This document shows, piece by piece, positions 1 to 7,511 of a DNA stretch of 30,226 bases (its first letter is position 1; the number at the start of each line of letters is the position of its first letter). The notes below the pieces were generated by a model. It saw only the letters and a program-made list of their open reading frames with translations, ran no database searches and had not been told where the DNA came from. This DNA comes from JANLSE01 sp038214135 (GTDB taxonomy: Bacteria > Chloroflexota > Chloroflexia > Chloroflexales > Roseiflexaceae). The stretch spans positions 1 through 30,226 of the forward strand of contig JBBQSD010000065.1 in assembly GCA_038214135.1 (NCBI GenBank). Reading direction: 5' to 3'. Made by a program: the position numbers and the translations under genes.

Positions 1-1
1 A

Positions 2-145
2 CTGTTTGCCAATGGTGAACTGCTGCTTGAGATCAATATACAGAATCTGCCGGATAGCCCGCGCTATGGGTTAGTAGCACTTGCAGGTGATTCAACGGTT
101 GAGGCAGTGTTTGATAATCTTGAGATTCGTGCGCTTGAACCATAG
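2..145 (+). CDS. 3' end of a secreted-type protein, possible concanavalin-like lectin fold (partial)
   Basis: An open frame enters from the left edge and ends at TAG (143-145), giving 47 residues. Its end, GLVALAGDSTVEAVFDNLEI, resembles the last strands of concanavalin A-like/LamG or DUF1080-type sugar-binding domains, where a 'G-V-A/F-DN-hydrophobic' pattern is common. The start and most of the protein lie outside the window. The next gene begins 38 bases downstream on the same strand and is a glycoside hydrolase, so a role in carbohydrate binding or processing is plausible but inferred only from this tail and its neighbour. Confidence 0.6.
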   Translation: MFANGELLLEINIQNLPDSPRYGLVALAGDSTVEAVFDNLEIRALEP

Positions 146-183
146 CTATGATCAACGCTACTGCGGAATAATAGGCCTTCCTC

Positions 184-1326
184 ATGTCAATACCTGATCA
201 GTCCCGTCGCCAATTCCAACGGCGGCGTTTCCTTACTCGTGCCATTGCGATGGGTGCGGCTGCGCTGCTTACTGGCTGTGTGCAAAAGCCAAGTGTGCCA
301 AATGATGGTGGCCCATTGCCAATGGTTACAGCACGTGGATTACAGCTGATGGCGGATGGGCGTCGTTTTGAGATGCGCGGTGTTAACTATACCCACCCAA
401 CTGGCGCAAACCTGGATCTCTGTGGGATGCTCCAGTTTGGCGCGGATGGGAACTGCCTGTGGGATCTTGAGCCAATCGAACGCGATTTTGATCGACTCCA
501 GGCTCTGGGCGTCAACACGGTACGTGTGTTCCTCAATTACTATGTGTTTGGTGGTGCTAGCGAGACGCAGCCGAACTATCAGATCGAACCGGCGCTAACA
601 CACCTCGAAACCTTTATTGCGGCAGCCAATCGACGCGGGATATATGTTATCCCGGTGCTCATGGCCAAGTATCCGCAGGAAACATTTGGGCCGCAGTATT
701 ATGAACGAACACTGGCCCTGCATGTGCATCCGGTGGTGAAACACTTCGCTGGAAAACCAGGTATTCTCATGTGGGATCTGTTCAATGAACCAGATATTGG
801 CAGCCCGGTTGAGATCCGTTGCTGGGATTGGGATAATGCGCTTGAGCCGCGCTGCTTCCCGATGGCCGAGGAACGCATGCGCTTCCTCAAGGTGATCCAT
901 GATCAGGTCAAACAGCTCGACCCTAATCGCCTCACAACCATCAGCATGGCCTTTGCAAAGAGCTATTTCGAGCCAAAAGAAGCCTTCATGCGGGTGGCCG
1001 ATCTGGCTGATGTCATGTCATTTCACTACTATGATGATGAGCCAGCTAATAGTGGCCGCTATGCACAGCACTGGTACTATGGCAAAGGCTTTCCTGCAGA
1101 TCTGCAACGGGCAATTACAGAACTACGTGCCCTCAATGTGAACAAGCCAATTCTAGTGACGGAGATTGGCTTTCCCACAGGCCCACAGGATACGCGAACA
1201 CAGGCCAATATGCGCCGCGATTTCCGCAGGGCACTCCAGACAGTACGGGATGAGCAAGCCGCTGGAATGCTGCTGTGGCCCTTCCAACCAACCCCCGACG
1301 AACTGGTTGGCGATACATTCAAGTAA
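184..1326 (+). CDS. Tat-exported lipoprotein, glycoside hydrolase family 5-like (endo-mannanase/cellulase type)
   Basis: A 380-residue protein predicted to be exported and lipid-anchored. The N-terminus carries a twin-arginine motif (RRRFLT, residues 13-18), a hydrophobic stretch and a lipobox LTGC with Cys32. The mature part looks like a clan GH-A (beta/alpha)8 barrel: FEMRGVNYTHPTG near residue 62; DLFNEPDIG, with Glu202 after Asn201 as the likely acid/base; and ILVTEIGFPTG, with Glu327 as the likely nucleophile. Both glutamates and the Asn-Glu-Pro signature are directly visible. Substrate cannot be read from sequence; beta-mannan or beta-glucan is usual for the family. The Shine-Dalgarno site is weak (TAGG about ten bases upstream), and an upstream gene on the same strand ends 38 bases away, so cotranscription is possible. 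Confidence 0.85.
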   Translation: MSIPDQSRRQFQRRRFLTRAIAMGAAALLTGCVQKPSVPNDGGPLPMVTARGLQLMADGRRFEMRGVNYTHPTGANLDLCGMLQFGADGNCLWDLEPIERDFDRLQALGVNTVRVFLNYYVFGGASETQPNYQIEPALTHLETFIAAANRRGIYVIPVLMAKYPQETFGPQYYERTLALHVHPVVKHFAGKPGILMWDLFNEPDIGSPVEIRCWDWDNALEPRCFPMAEERMRFLKVIHDQVKQLDPNRLTTISMAFAKSYFEPKEAFMRVADLADVMSFHYYDDEPANSGRYAQHWYYGKGFPADLQRAITELRALNVNKPILVTEIGFPTGPQDTRTQANMRRDFRRALQTVRDEQAAGMLLWPFQPTPDELVGDTFK

Positions 1327-1342
1327 CCTAAGTTCAAAATTT

Positions 1343-1425
1343 GGTTCTCGGTTCTGCAGTTCTGTAGTTCCGCAGTTCAGGGTTTGGTTCTTGTTCCCGT
1401 ATTCTGACTCCTGACTCCTGAATAC
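1343..1425. repeat. Degenerate octamer array followed by TGACTCC heptamers inside an inverted repeat
   Basis: Between two convergent genes the sequence is made of short repeated words. Positions 1343-1382 are five units of eight bases on the pattern GTTCTGCA (ggttctcg, gttctgca, gttctgta, gttccgca, gttcaggg). Positions 1405-1418 are two perfect TGACTCC heptamers. The heptamers sit between GTATTC (1399-1404) and GAATAC (1420-1425), which can pair; adding a flanking CCC/GGG with one bulged base lengthens the stem. No U-run follows on either strand, so a terminator role is only possible, not shown. Confidence 0.7.
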
Positions 1426-1429
1426 TGGG

Positions 1430-2845
1430 CTATCGGCTGTCGGCACCCAATACCACAATCACATCTGCATCACTAGCGATCCCATCTGGTGTTCCCTCGC
1501 GTAATTCAGCATTAAGCAGATCGGCAACTCTGCGTGCGGTACGGGGCGTATTACGGGCATTGTACACAATCGTGCGCGGAATATCATCGCGGGGCGCATC
1601 TCCAGCAGGAATGACGGTCAGGTTTTGTTGTTCTAGTTCGCCAGTGATCTTGCTGGCGAACCCGGTAATAGTTGTGCCATTGAACACCTGAACACGCGCT
1701 GTTTCTGCTGTTGGGCCACGCAAGAGCTTCTGTACCAGAGTTTCGATATCGCTTTTCTGCCAGATCAGGGTGCCGCCATCATCCTGCACAGATGCTGTAT
1801 CAGGGGCAATCTGTAGCCGCACCAGGTTATCGGCACTTAACCCAGAACCAAGCCATGCCAGGCCCATAATCGAATCCAGCCGATCAAACGGGAGCGTCGT
1901 TGCAATAGTAGAGCCAACAGCAGTACGCAGGGCTGGTAGAAGCAATGCTTGGCCAATAGGGCCACGAGCGCGCAGTTCATCCATAATGGCGCGAACAACC
2001 TGCTGCTGGCGCTCAGCCCGCCCGAAATCGCTATCGGCATGGCGGGTGCGCGAATAGATCAATGCCCACTCTCCGTTCATGCGCTGGCGGCCAGGTGCAA
2101 ACTCGATCCGCATGACTCCAAAATCCGGTGTTGGGTATTCATCATCGATGATCTGGCGCGGTACATCGATGGTTATCCCACCAATTGCATCGATAATTCG
2201 CGCAAACCCATCGAAATTAATCTGCGCGACATAATCAATCTGTAGTCCCAAAAATTGGCCGACGGTCTCTGCCGCGAGTGCCATACCGCCCTCATGTGCT
2301 GTCGTGCCCGTTCCATACAGCGCTTCGGCATTATTATAGCCATGGGCATAGGCAGCATTGATCTTGCTCTCGCCAAGATCACGAACTGGCACAAGGCTAT
2401 CACGAGGAATTGAGAGTAATGCAGCCCAGCGGCCCGGCGGGTCGATCCGTGCAACAATCAGGGTATCGCTGCGAACGCCCTCTTCTGGGTGATCAGGGCG
2501 TTCGTCAACACCAATCAGCAGCATTGTAAATGGGGCAGCTGGCGAAATCGAGAAGACGCCAGGGCGCACATCACGAACAATGCTCTGGGAGGCGAGATCG
2601 CGAATCTGAAGATAGGTCAGCAATAGGCCAACGCCAAGCAGCCCGAGCAGAATTAACGCAATCATCCGAATACGTCCGCCAAGCGTCGCATAGGATCGAA
2701 CATGCTTCGAGCGTAATCCTCGGCGCTGTGTGGGTGATGGTTGTGGGACAGGTTCCTGGCGCATGCCCTGATCTGGCCTGCGAATAGGAATCGTCGGGCC
2801 AACATAGGCGTCATCCGCTGCTTCGTGGTCATCGCTGCGCGACAC
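1430..2845 (-). CDS. LytR-CpsA-Psr (LCP) family envelope protein with C-terminal LytR_C domain
   Basis: LCP proteins transfer undecaprenyl-linked glycopolymers onto peptidoglycan or other envelope acceptors outside the cytoplasmic membrane. The product has a charged cytoplasmic N-terminus, one membrane segment (about residues 61-81) and an LCP domain from about 106 to 295. LCP landmarks are FTMLLIGVDERPD, GVRSDTL, SIPRDS (Arg148, Asp149) and DFGRAERQQQ, the arginine-rich phosphate-binding set. A LytR_C domain follows (about 383-467, starting ARVQVFNGT). An in-frame TTG exists at 2869, but it lies at the predicted transcription start and the AGGAGG lies inside that extension. The GTG at 2845, five bases after AGGAGG, is the better start and gives 471 residues. 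It is convergent with the glycoside hydrolase gene and divergent from the Nudix gene. Confidence 0.9.
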   Translation of the reverse strand: MSRSDDHEAADDAYVGPTIPIRRPDQGMRQEPVPQPSPTQRRGLRSKHVRSYATLGGRIRMIALILLGLLGVGLLLTYLQIRDLASQSIVRDVRPGVFSISPAAPFTMLLIGVDERPDHPEEGVRSDTLIVARIDPPGRWAALLSIPRDSLVPVRDLGESKINAAYAHGYNNAEALYGTGTTAHEGGMALAAETVGQFLGLQIDYVAQINFDGFARIIDAIGGITIDVPRQIIDDEYPTPDFGVMRIEFAPGRQRMNGEWALIYSRTRHADSDFGRAERQQQVVRAIMDELRARGPIGQALLLPALRTAVGSTIATTLPFDRLDSIMGLAWLGSGLSADNLVRLQIAPDTASVQDDGGTLIWQKSDIETLVQKLLRGPTAETARVQVFNGTTITGFASKITGELEQQNLTVIPAGDAPRDDIPRTIVYNARNTPRTARRVADLLNAELREGTPDGIASDADVIVVLGADSR

Positions 2846-2878
2846 ACCAACCTCCTCGTATACAATCAACTATCTACG

Positions 2879-2907
2879 AGTATAGCACGTCCGTGTTGTG
2901 TTGGGCA
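2879..2907 (-). promoter_or_regulatory. Predicted promoter of the LCP gene (extended -10)
   Basis: On the minus strand, TATACT (2884-2879) is preceded by TGC, giving an extended -10. A weak -35, TGCCCA, lies 17 bases upstream (2907-2902). Initiation would fall near 2872, about 27 bases before the GTG start at 2845. This makes the TTG at 2869 an unlikely start. Prediction from sequence match only. Confidence 0.5.
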
Positions 2908-2924
2908 GATTTCATGCTTGCCAG

Positions 2925-2953
2925 TTTCAATGCACTGTGCTATGTTCTATAAT
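2925..2953 (+). promoter_or_regulatory. Predicted promoter of the Nudix / small protein / acylase genes
   Basis: A perfect TATAAT -10 lies at 2948-2953, with a weak -35 (TTTCAA, 2925-2930) 17 bases upstream. Initiation near 2960 gives a leader of about 43 bases to the GTG at 3003. It also rules out the in-frame ATG at 2952, which lies inside the -10 region. It is divergent from the LCP promoter in the same 157-base spacer. Confidence 0.5.
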
Positions 2954-3002
2954 GGTGATTCAGCAGCGGCCACAGGCTGTACACAGAAGGAGCGACCGTC
3001 TC

Positions 3003-3704
3003 GTGCAGGCGAACGGTGTGCCACACAATTGGCAGGGATGGGCCACGATTGTTCGTCGTGCGCTTGCCGATAGTCTGCCCGTACCAACCGAAGAGCTGTT
3101 GCTTATTCGGAGCATGGAGGGCCAGATTGTTCGTCCGCTTGCGCCACCACCCGATCTGACGCCGCGAATTGGTGCTGTGCTTGTGCTCTTCTACCCAGAT
3201 GGCAGCGATCTTCGGCTGCTGCTGACAGTTCGTAGCGATCGGCTCTCCAACCATCGCGGGGAGGTTTCACTTCCTGGAGGTGCAGCCGATAACGATGATC
3301 TCAATCTCCCAGCCACAGCATTGCGTGAACTGTATGAGGAGCTTGGTGTCGATCCAAAACTTGTGACAATATGGGGCTCGCTGACATCGATCTATATTAC
3401 GCCGAGTAACTTTCAGATTACCCCGGTGGTTGGGTTCATCGCTACACTACCAGATCTATTCCCAAATAGCGATGAGGTGAGTGCGGTCATTACCGTCACA
3501 CTACGCGATCTGCTTGACCCAATCACCATGATTATTGAACCCTGGACGCTCCGTGGGCATGAACTGTTGGTTCCATTCTTTGCCATCGCTGGCCATAAAG
3601 TCTGGGGTGCGACAGCACTCATGCTGAGCGAACTTGTTGTACGAATACGCCGCACACTCAACCGTCAATCTCTCGATGAAGGAGGATCCAATGACAATCG
3701 ATGA
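3003..3704 (+). CDS. Nudix hydrolase, CoA pyrophosphatase (NudL-like) type
   Basis: A 233-residue protein of the Nudix superfamily. The CoA-type signature LLTVRSDRLSNHRGEVSLPGG runs directly into the Nudix box, whose core GGAADNDDLNLPATALREL is followed by YEELGV (about residues 92-116). The leading acidic position is Asp with one extra residue, as in NudL/YeaB-type enzymes, and the REL-x-EE-x-G metal site is intact. Family members split CoA or acyl-CoA into 3',5'-ADP and phosphopantetheine, but substrate is inferred. The reading frame is open further upstream. The GTG at 3003 is chosen because AAGGAG lies at 2987-2992 and the predicted promoter excludes earlier starts. Its end overlaps the next gene by 14 bases, so the next gene's AAGGAGG lies inside this coding region. 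Confidence 0.85.
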   Translation: MQANGVPHNWQGWATIVRRALADSLPVPTEELLLIRSMEGQIVRPLAPPPDLTPRIGAVLVLFYPDGSDLRLLLTVRSDRLSNHRGEVSLPGGAADNDDLNLPATALRELYEELGVDPKLVTIWGSLTSIYITPSNFQITPVVGFIATLPDLFPNSDEVSAVITVTLRDLLDPITMIIEPWTLRGHELLVPFFAIAGHKVWGATALMLSELVVRIRRTLNRQSLDEGGSNDNR

Positions 3705-3936
3705 AGCCATTACCGACTTGACAGCCCGGATCAAGGATGTTAGCCCGAATGCGGTGATCCGTACGCAGCGGCGTTCTGCCGAAGAGGCTGCGATTCGAGC
3801 CTATGCCCCCGCCGATCACGAGGCAGCAATCAAATCCGCTACTCAAGAGTTCAGTATCGCCCTGCTGATGAGCGAGGGACTGGATGTCCAGGTGTTGGTT
3901 TATGACATTGTAACATCGCTGCCACCAGAACAATAG
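3691..3936 (+). CDS. Small conserved-looking hypothetical protein (81 residues)
   Basis: I do not recognise the family. The ATG at 3691 has a strong AAGGAGG site (3679-3685), and the first 14 bases overlap the end of the Nudix gene in another frame, suggesting translational coupling. The product (MTIDEAITDLTARIKDVS... to VTSLPPEQ) is soluble and mixed alpha/beta by eye. It has an Ala/Glu-rich helix (about 28-52) and a hydrophobic strand-like stretch, VQVLVYDIV, near the end. It has no cysteines, signal peptide or membrane segment. It sits between a Nudix hydrolase and a penicillin-acylase-family enzyme with a 7-base gap to the latter, so it is probably cotranscribed with both. A function cannot be assigned. 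Confidence 0.8.
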   Translation: MTIDEAITDLTARIKDVSPNAVIRTQRRSAEEAAIRAYAPADHEAAIKSATQEFSIALLMSEGLDVQVLVYDIVTSLPPEQ

Positions 3937-3943
3937 AAAGTGT

Positions 3944-6379
3944 ATGCCGCGTATGCGTATGCCATCATTTCGCACCCTGCGTGCTGTTGCTGGTATCACC
4001 GCTGGGCTAGCGACTGGTGTTGCTGGGGTGGCTCTGGCGGCTCTCAAACGCCCGCTACCGCGCACGAATGGTAAGCTGCGCCTAAAGGGGCTACAAGCGC
4101 CTGTGCAGGTTCTACGCGATTGCTGGGGCGTTCCACACATCTATGCCGAGAACACAACCGATCTCTATATGGCCCAGGGCTATGTTCACGCCCAGGATCG
4201 GCTGTGGCAGATGGAATTTCAGCGCCGAATCGGCAATGGCCGCCTCGCCGAACTCGTTGGCCCAATTGCCCTCGATACCGATCGCTATGTACGCATTATG
4301 GGCTTTGGCCGGATTGCTGCTCGCGAAGTCAGTCTGCTTCCGCCGGATGCTCAGAATGCCTTGCAGGCATATGCGGCAGGCATTAATGCCTATATCGATC
4401 AGCATATACACCGCCTGCCGATCGAATTTACGATTCTCCAGCACACACCAGAACCATGGCAGATCGCTGATACACTCGTGTGGGCCAAGATCATGGCGCT
4501 CAATCTGTCGGGGAACTGGTCATCGGAAATCCTGCGCGCCCGCATGGTTGCTACCCTGGGTGCCGAACGTGCCGCCCAACTCGATCCAGGCTACCCATCC
4601 GATCATCCACTGATCGTTCCACAAGGTGCGAGCTACCAAGCAACGCTCGGTGAAGATATTCTGCGTCTGGCCGATGGCGCGTCTGCCTTCATCCAGCAGG
4701 GCGGCGGACAGGGCAGTAATAATTGGGTTGTGAATGGACAGCATTCTGCCACTGGGCAACCATTGTTGGCCAACGATCCACATCTCTCAATTGCCATGCC
4801 ATCGGTCTGGTACGAAAATCACCTGTGTGGCGGCCCTGTCCATGTTACCGGCGCGAGTTTCCCCGGTACCCCTGGCGTCGTTATTGGACACAACGAACGG
4901 ATCGCCTGGGGTGTGACAAACGGCATGAACGATGTGCAGGATCTCTACCTGGAACGGTTCGATCCAGATGATCCTGCACGCTATCGCTTCCAGGATGCCT
5001 GGCAGCAGGCGGAAATTGTCCGTGAGGAAATTCGCATCAAGGGCCAGGAACAAGCCCATATCGAAACGGTACGCATTACCCGCCACGGCCCGATCATCTC
5101 GCCATTGCTCAGCGATGAAGCCCTCAACAGCCAAACTGTACCCCAAGAAGCGCTCGCTCTGCGCTGGACTGCCCTGGAACCATCGGGCAGGATTGTTTCA
5201 TCGATCCTGGACATCAATCGTGCCAGCGATTGGCCCAGCTTTCGAACCGCGCTGAACAACTGGCATGTGCCACCACAGAATTTCGTCTATGCCGATATCG
5301 ATGGTCATATTGGGTATACTCTCGGCGGCGATATTCCCGTTCGGGCCAAGGGCGATGGGCGGCTGCCTGTTCCCGGCTGGACCGGCGAATATGAATGGAT
5401 AGGCGTTGTGCCACACGCCGAACTGCCACACATGCTCGATCCACACGAAGGGTTCGCTATCAGTGCCAATAATCAGATTGTGAGCGATGCCTTTCCACAC
5501 ACAATCGCTGGCGAATATCTCAATGGCTATCGCGCCTCACGCATCCGTACCCTGATCAAACAGACTGATCGCCATACTGCCGAGAGTTTCGCTCGTATTC
5601 ATGCAGACAAGCGTAGTCTGCCTGGATTAGCCCTTGCTGCGCTCGCTGGCCGCCTTTCAACCAGCAACCCAATCGCACAAGCAGCTCGTGATGCGCTGGC
5701 TGCCTGGGATGGCGAGATGAACAGCGATAGCATTGCAGCCACCATCTATGCGGCGTTCAGCGATTGCCTGCAATCTGCTGCCTATGCCGAAGCAAAGAGC
5801 CTGTTTGAAATCCGTGTCGGCGTGGGAGCGTTCGCCAGCATTCCTGGGCAGGATGTGCTCAATCGTGCCATGCCATCGATCCTGTGGCGGGCAACAGAAC
5901 AGGACGACACCTGGCTTCCAGCAGGGCAAACATGGGATTTGCTGCTTGATCAAGCCTGGGAGGCAGCCTTGACCAAGCTGCGTGGTAAATATGGTGATGT
6001 TCTTACTGAATGGCGCTATGGACGCGATCACACGCTTACGATCGGCCATCCGCTGGGTGGGGTTCCGATTTTAGGGAAGCTGTTCAACCGTGGGCCATTT
6101 CCAACAGGCGGCGATATCGATACCGTCTGTATGGGCAATCTTCCACAGGTCGTCGCGAGCCAGCCCTACTACATCGCGCCTTCATATCGCCAGATTCTCG
6201 ATGTTGCCGATTGGAACCGGAGCAAGAGCATCCACCCGACAGGCCAATCGGGGCACCCGGCCAGTCGCCATTATGCCGATTTCATCCAATCTTGGCTGAA
6301 CGTCGAATACCACCCAATGCCCTGGAACCGCAATCAGGTGGAAGAGGCAACCACCGAACGCCTCACCCTGCAACCGTAA
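3944..6379 (+). CDS. Penicillin acylase family Ntn-hydrolase (penicillin / N-acyl-homoserine-lactone acylase-like)
   Basis: An 811-residue precursor of the self-processing penicillin acylase family, which cleaves amide bonds in beta-lactams, acyl-homoserine lactones or related amides. The N-terminus has a basic start and one hydrophobic stretch (about residues 13-33), acting as signal or anchor. The alpha-chain landmark GVPHIYAENTTDLYMAQGYVHAQDRLWQME is present; after a spacer peptide the autocleavage site QGSNNWVV follows, with Ser258 as the predicted nucleophile of the beta chain. GHNERIAWGVTNGMNDVQDLY (about 315-335) is also typical. Length matches the usual 750-850 residues. Substrate is unknown; quorum-signal or peptide-amide breakdown are options. 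It starts 7 bases after the small gene upstream, with only a poor Shine-Dalgarno site, consistent with coupled translation. Confidence 0.88.
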   Translation: MPRMRMPSFRTLRAVAGITAGLATGVAGVALAALKRPLPRTNGKLRLKGLQAPVQVLRDCWGVPHIYAENTTDLYMAQGYVHAQDRLWQMEFQRRIGNGRLAELVGPIALDTDRYVRIMGFGRIAAREVSLLPPDAQNALQAYAAGINAYIDQHIHRLPIEFTILQHTPEPWQIADTLVWAKIMALNLSGNWSSEILRARMVATLGAERAAQLDPGYPSDHPLIVPQGASYQATLGEDILRLADGASAFIQQGGGQGSNNWVVNGQHSATGQPLLANDPHLSIAMPSVWYENHLCGGPVHVTGASFPGTPGVVIGHNERIAWGVTNGMNDVQDLYLERFDPDDPARYRFQDAWQQAEIVREEIRIKGQEQAHIETVRITRHGPIISPLLSDEALNSQTVPQEALALRWTALEPSGRIVSSILDINRASDWPSFRTALNNWHVPPQNFVYADIDGHIGYTLGGDIPVRAKGDGRLPVPGWTGEYEWIGVVPHAELPHMLDPHEGFAISANNQIVSDAFPHTIAGEYLNGYRASRIRTLIKQTDRHTAESFARIHADKRSLPGLALAALAGRLSTSNPIAQAARDALAAWDGEMNSDSIAATIYAAFSDCLQSAAYAEAKSLFEIRVGVGAFASIPGQDVLNRAMPSILWRATEQDDTWLPAGQTWDLLLDQAWEAALTKLRGKYGDVLTEWRYGRDHTLTIGHPLGGVPILGKLFNRGPFPTGGDIDTVCMGNLPQVVASQPYYIAPSYRQILDVADWNRSKSIHPTGQSGHPASRHYADFIQSWLNVEYHPMPWNRNQVEEATTERLTLQP

Positions 6380-6398
6380 CACGGTGGCAATGTGACGA

Positions 6399-6465
6399 GG
6401 TGACACGGTGACAGTGCTTGATTAGTGTGGTACTGCTTTGATTGAGCATTTTTCACCGTGTCACC
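6399..6465. repeat. Inverted repeat GGTGACACGGTGA between convergent genes
   Basis: The 13-base arm GGTGACACGGTGA (6399-6411) is repeated as its exact reverse complement at 6453-6465, with 41 bases between. Related words (TGTGAC, GTGTCACC, ACTGTGTCACC) continue up to about 6485, so the whole 115-base spacer is a patchwork of GTGACA motifs. It lies between the convergent acylase and nucleoside phosphorylase genes, where it could stop transcription from both sides. No U-run is present. Confidence 0.6.
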
Positions 6466-6494
6466 CCCTTTACTGTGTCACCATGTCAAAAAGA

Positions 6495-7319
6495 TCATAA
6501 TCTCGCCAACACGCCCTTCAGCAACCCCGCAAATTTTGGCTTGGCCGCCTCACCAGCCTCAAGCACCTCGGCATGGTTGGCTGGTGTGCCATCTGGCAGC
6601 GCAAGATTTGTGACAAGCGAAACCCCCAGGACACGCATGCCACCATGCCGTGCAACCACCACCTCTGGCGCAGTCGACATCCCAACGGCATCGGCGAAGG
6701 CACTACACATCCGCAATTCTGCGCCTGTTTCAAACGTTGGCCCCGAGAGCATGAAATAGACTCCATCGCGCAATGTCGTTCCCTGCTGCTGGGCAACATC
6801 ATGGGCGACCCGGCCTAACTCCGCATCATATGCATCCAGCATGGCCGGAAAGCGCGTGCCGAGCCGCTCATCGTTTGGGCCACGTAACGAATGATTACCA
6901 GCCATCCCTGGTAGGAAGATATGATCATTGATCCGCATGAGATCGCCAACTGCCCAATCGCGGCGCAATCCGCCAGCCGCATTGGTAACAAACAGGAACT
7001 CACAGCCCAATGCGCGCAGCACACGCACCGGGAATGTGACCTGTTCCATGGAATATCCCTCATAGAAATGAAAGCGACCACGCATCACAGCGACGGCCTG
7101 CCCAGCCAGATGTCCAATCGCCAATTCGCTACGATGCCCGTGGACAGTCGAGATTGGGAAGCCAGGAATCTGTGCGTATGGGATCGTCACCGCTTCCGAT
7201 AGTTCATCGGCCAATGAACCAAGCCCCGAACCCAGAATGAGCGCTACCCGTGGCCGTACAGCACCAAATGCCTCAATAAAAGCCTTGGCTGCTTCAATTC
7301 TCTCGTATAGATCACTCAT
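6495..7319 (-). CDS. punA: Purine nucleoside phosphorylase (PNP, trimeric inosine/guanosine type)
   Basis: Catalyses phosphorolysis of purine nucleosides to free base and ribose-1-phosphate in purine salvage. The 274-residue product shows the family signature: phosphate loop LILGSGLG (27-34), HGHRS (60-64), RGRFHFYEGY with His84, VTNAAGGL with Asn113, LSGPTFETGAE with Glu197, Met214-Ser215-Thr216 and LVTNLA with Asn238. Asn at the purine-binding position suggests 6-oxopurines. The frame stays open for 64 more codons upstream, but that stretch is a hairpin repeat. ATG at 7319, preceded by TAGGA, starts at the usual family position (MSDLYERIEAA). It is the last gene of the minus-strand run after the PH/SHOCT gene. 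Confidence 0.93.
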   Translation of the reverse strand: MSDLYERIEAAKAFIEAFGAVRPRVALILGSGLGSLADELSEAVTIPYAQIPGFPISTVHGHRSELAIGHLAGQAVAVMRGRFHFYEGYSMEQVTFPVRVLRALGCEFLFVTNAAGGLRRDWAVGDLMRINDHIFLPGMAGNHSLRGPNDERLGTRFPAMLDAYDAELGRVAHDVAQQQGTTLRDGVYFMLSGPTFETGAELRMCSAFADAVGMSTAPEVVVARHGGMRVLGVSLVTNLALPDGTPANHAEVLEAGEAAKPKFAGLLKGVLARL

Positions 7320-7422
7320 AGTTTTTCCTATTACTTTATTGCTAGAATAATTCGGATGCACGGCAGCTTCATGCCCTGTAAATTCTATATGCCCGTTTGC
7401 TTCAGCGCCAGAATAAAGGGGG

Positions 7423-7447
7423 TGCGGGGCAGCTTGGCTGCCCCGCA
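7423..7447. repeat. Perfect 11-bp hairpin
   Basis: TGCGGGGCAGC (7423-7433) pairs exactly with GCTGCCCCGCA (7437-7447) around a 3-base loop. It lies six bases from a second, longer hairpin in the spacer before the nucleoside phosphorylase gene. It could be part of a dispersed palindromic element or an RNA structure in the leader. No U-run follows on the minus strand. Confidence 0.85.
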
Positions 7448-7452
7448 TATTG

Positions 7453-7495
7453 TCGCCCATGGTGTTGGCGGCATCGCCGCCAACACCATGGGCGA
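7453..7495. repeat. Perfect 20-bp hairpin with 3-base loop
   Basis: Two 20-base arms (7453-7472 and 7476-7495) are exact reverse complements around the loop ATC. The arm contains CCATGG and GGTGTTGGCGGC. Such a long perfect stem is uncommon for an ordinary terminator and no U-run follows, so it resembles a REP- or MITE-like palindromic unit. It lies 17 bases beyond the stop of the PH/SHOCT gene and about 134 bases before the nucleoside phosphorylase start. Confidence 0.9.
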
Positions 7496-7511
7496 AAGGC
7501 ATGTAATGCAA

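Noticed and set aside
1343..1382. Possible CRISPR array
   Set aside because: Units are only eight bases, degenerate and without spacers; there are no cas genes.
2846..2869. TTG start of the LCP gene
   Set aside because: The AGGAGG site falls inside this extension and the predicted transcription start lies at its first codon. The GTG at 2845 fits better.
3658..4140. A 160-codon antisense reading frame across the Nudix, small protein and acylase genes
   Set aside because: It covers three better-supported genes on the other strand, has no ribosome-binding site and shows no protein-like composition.
7320..7420. A promoter for the nucleoside phosphorylase (TATTCT or TATAGA hexamers)
   Set aside because: No acceptable -35 at 16-18 bases; too weak to list.
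7320..7511. A 64-codon N-terminal extension of the nucleoside phosphorylase
   Set aside because: The frame is open only because it reads through the two hairpin repeats. The family N-terminus and a TAGGA site fit the ATG at 7319.
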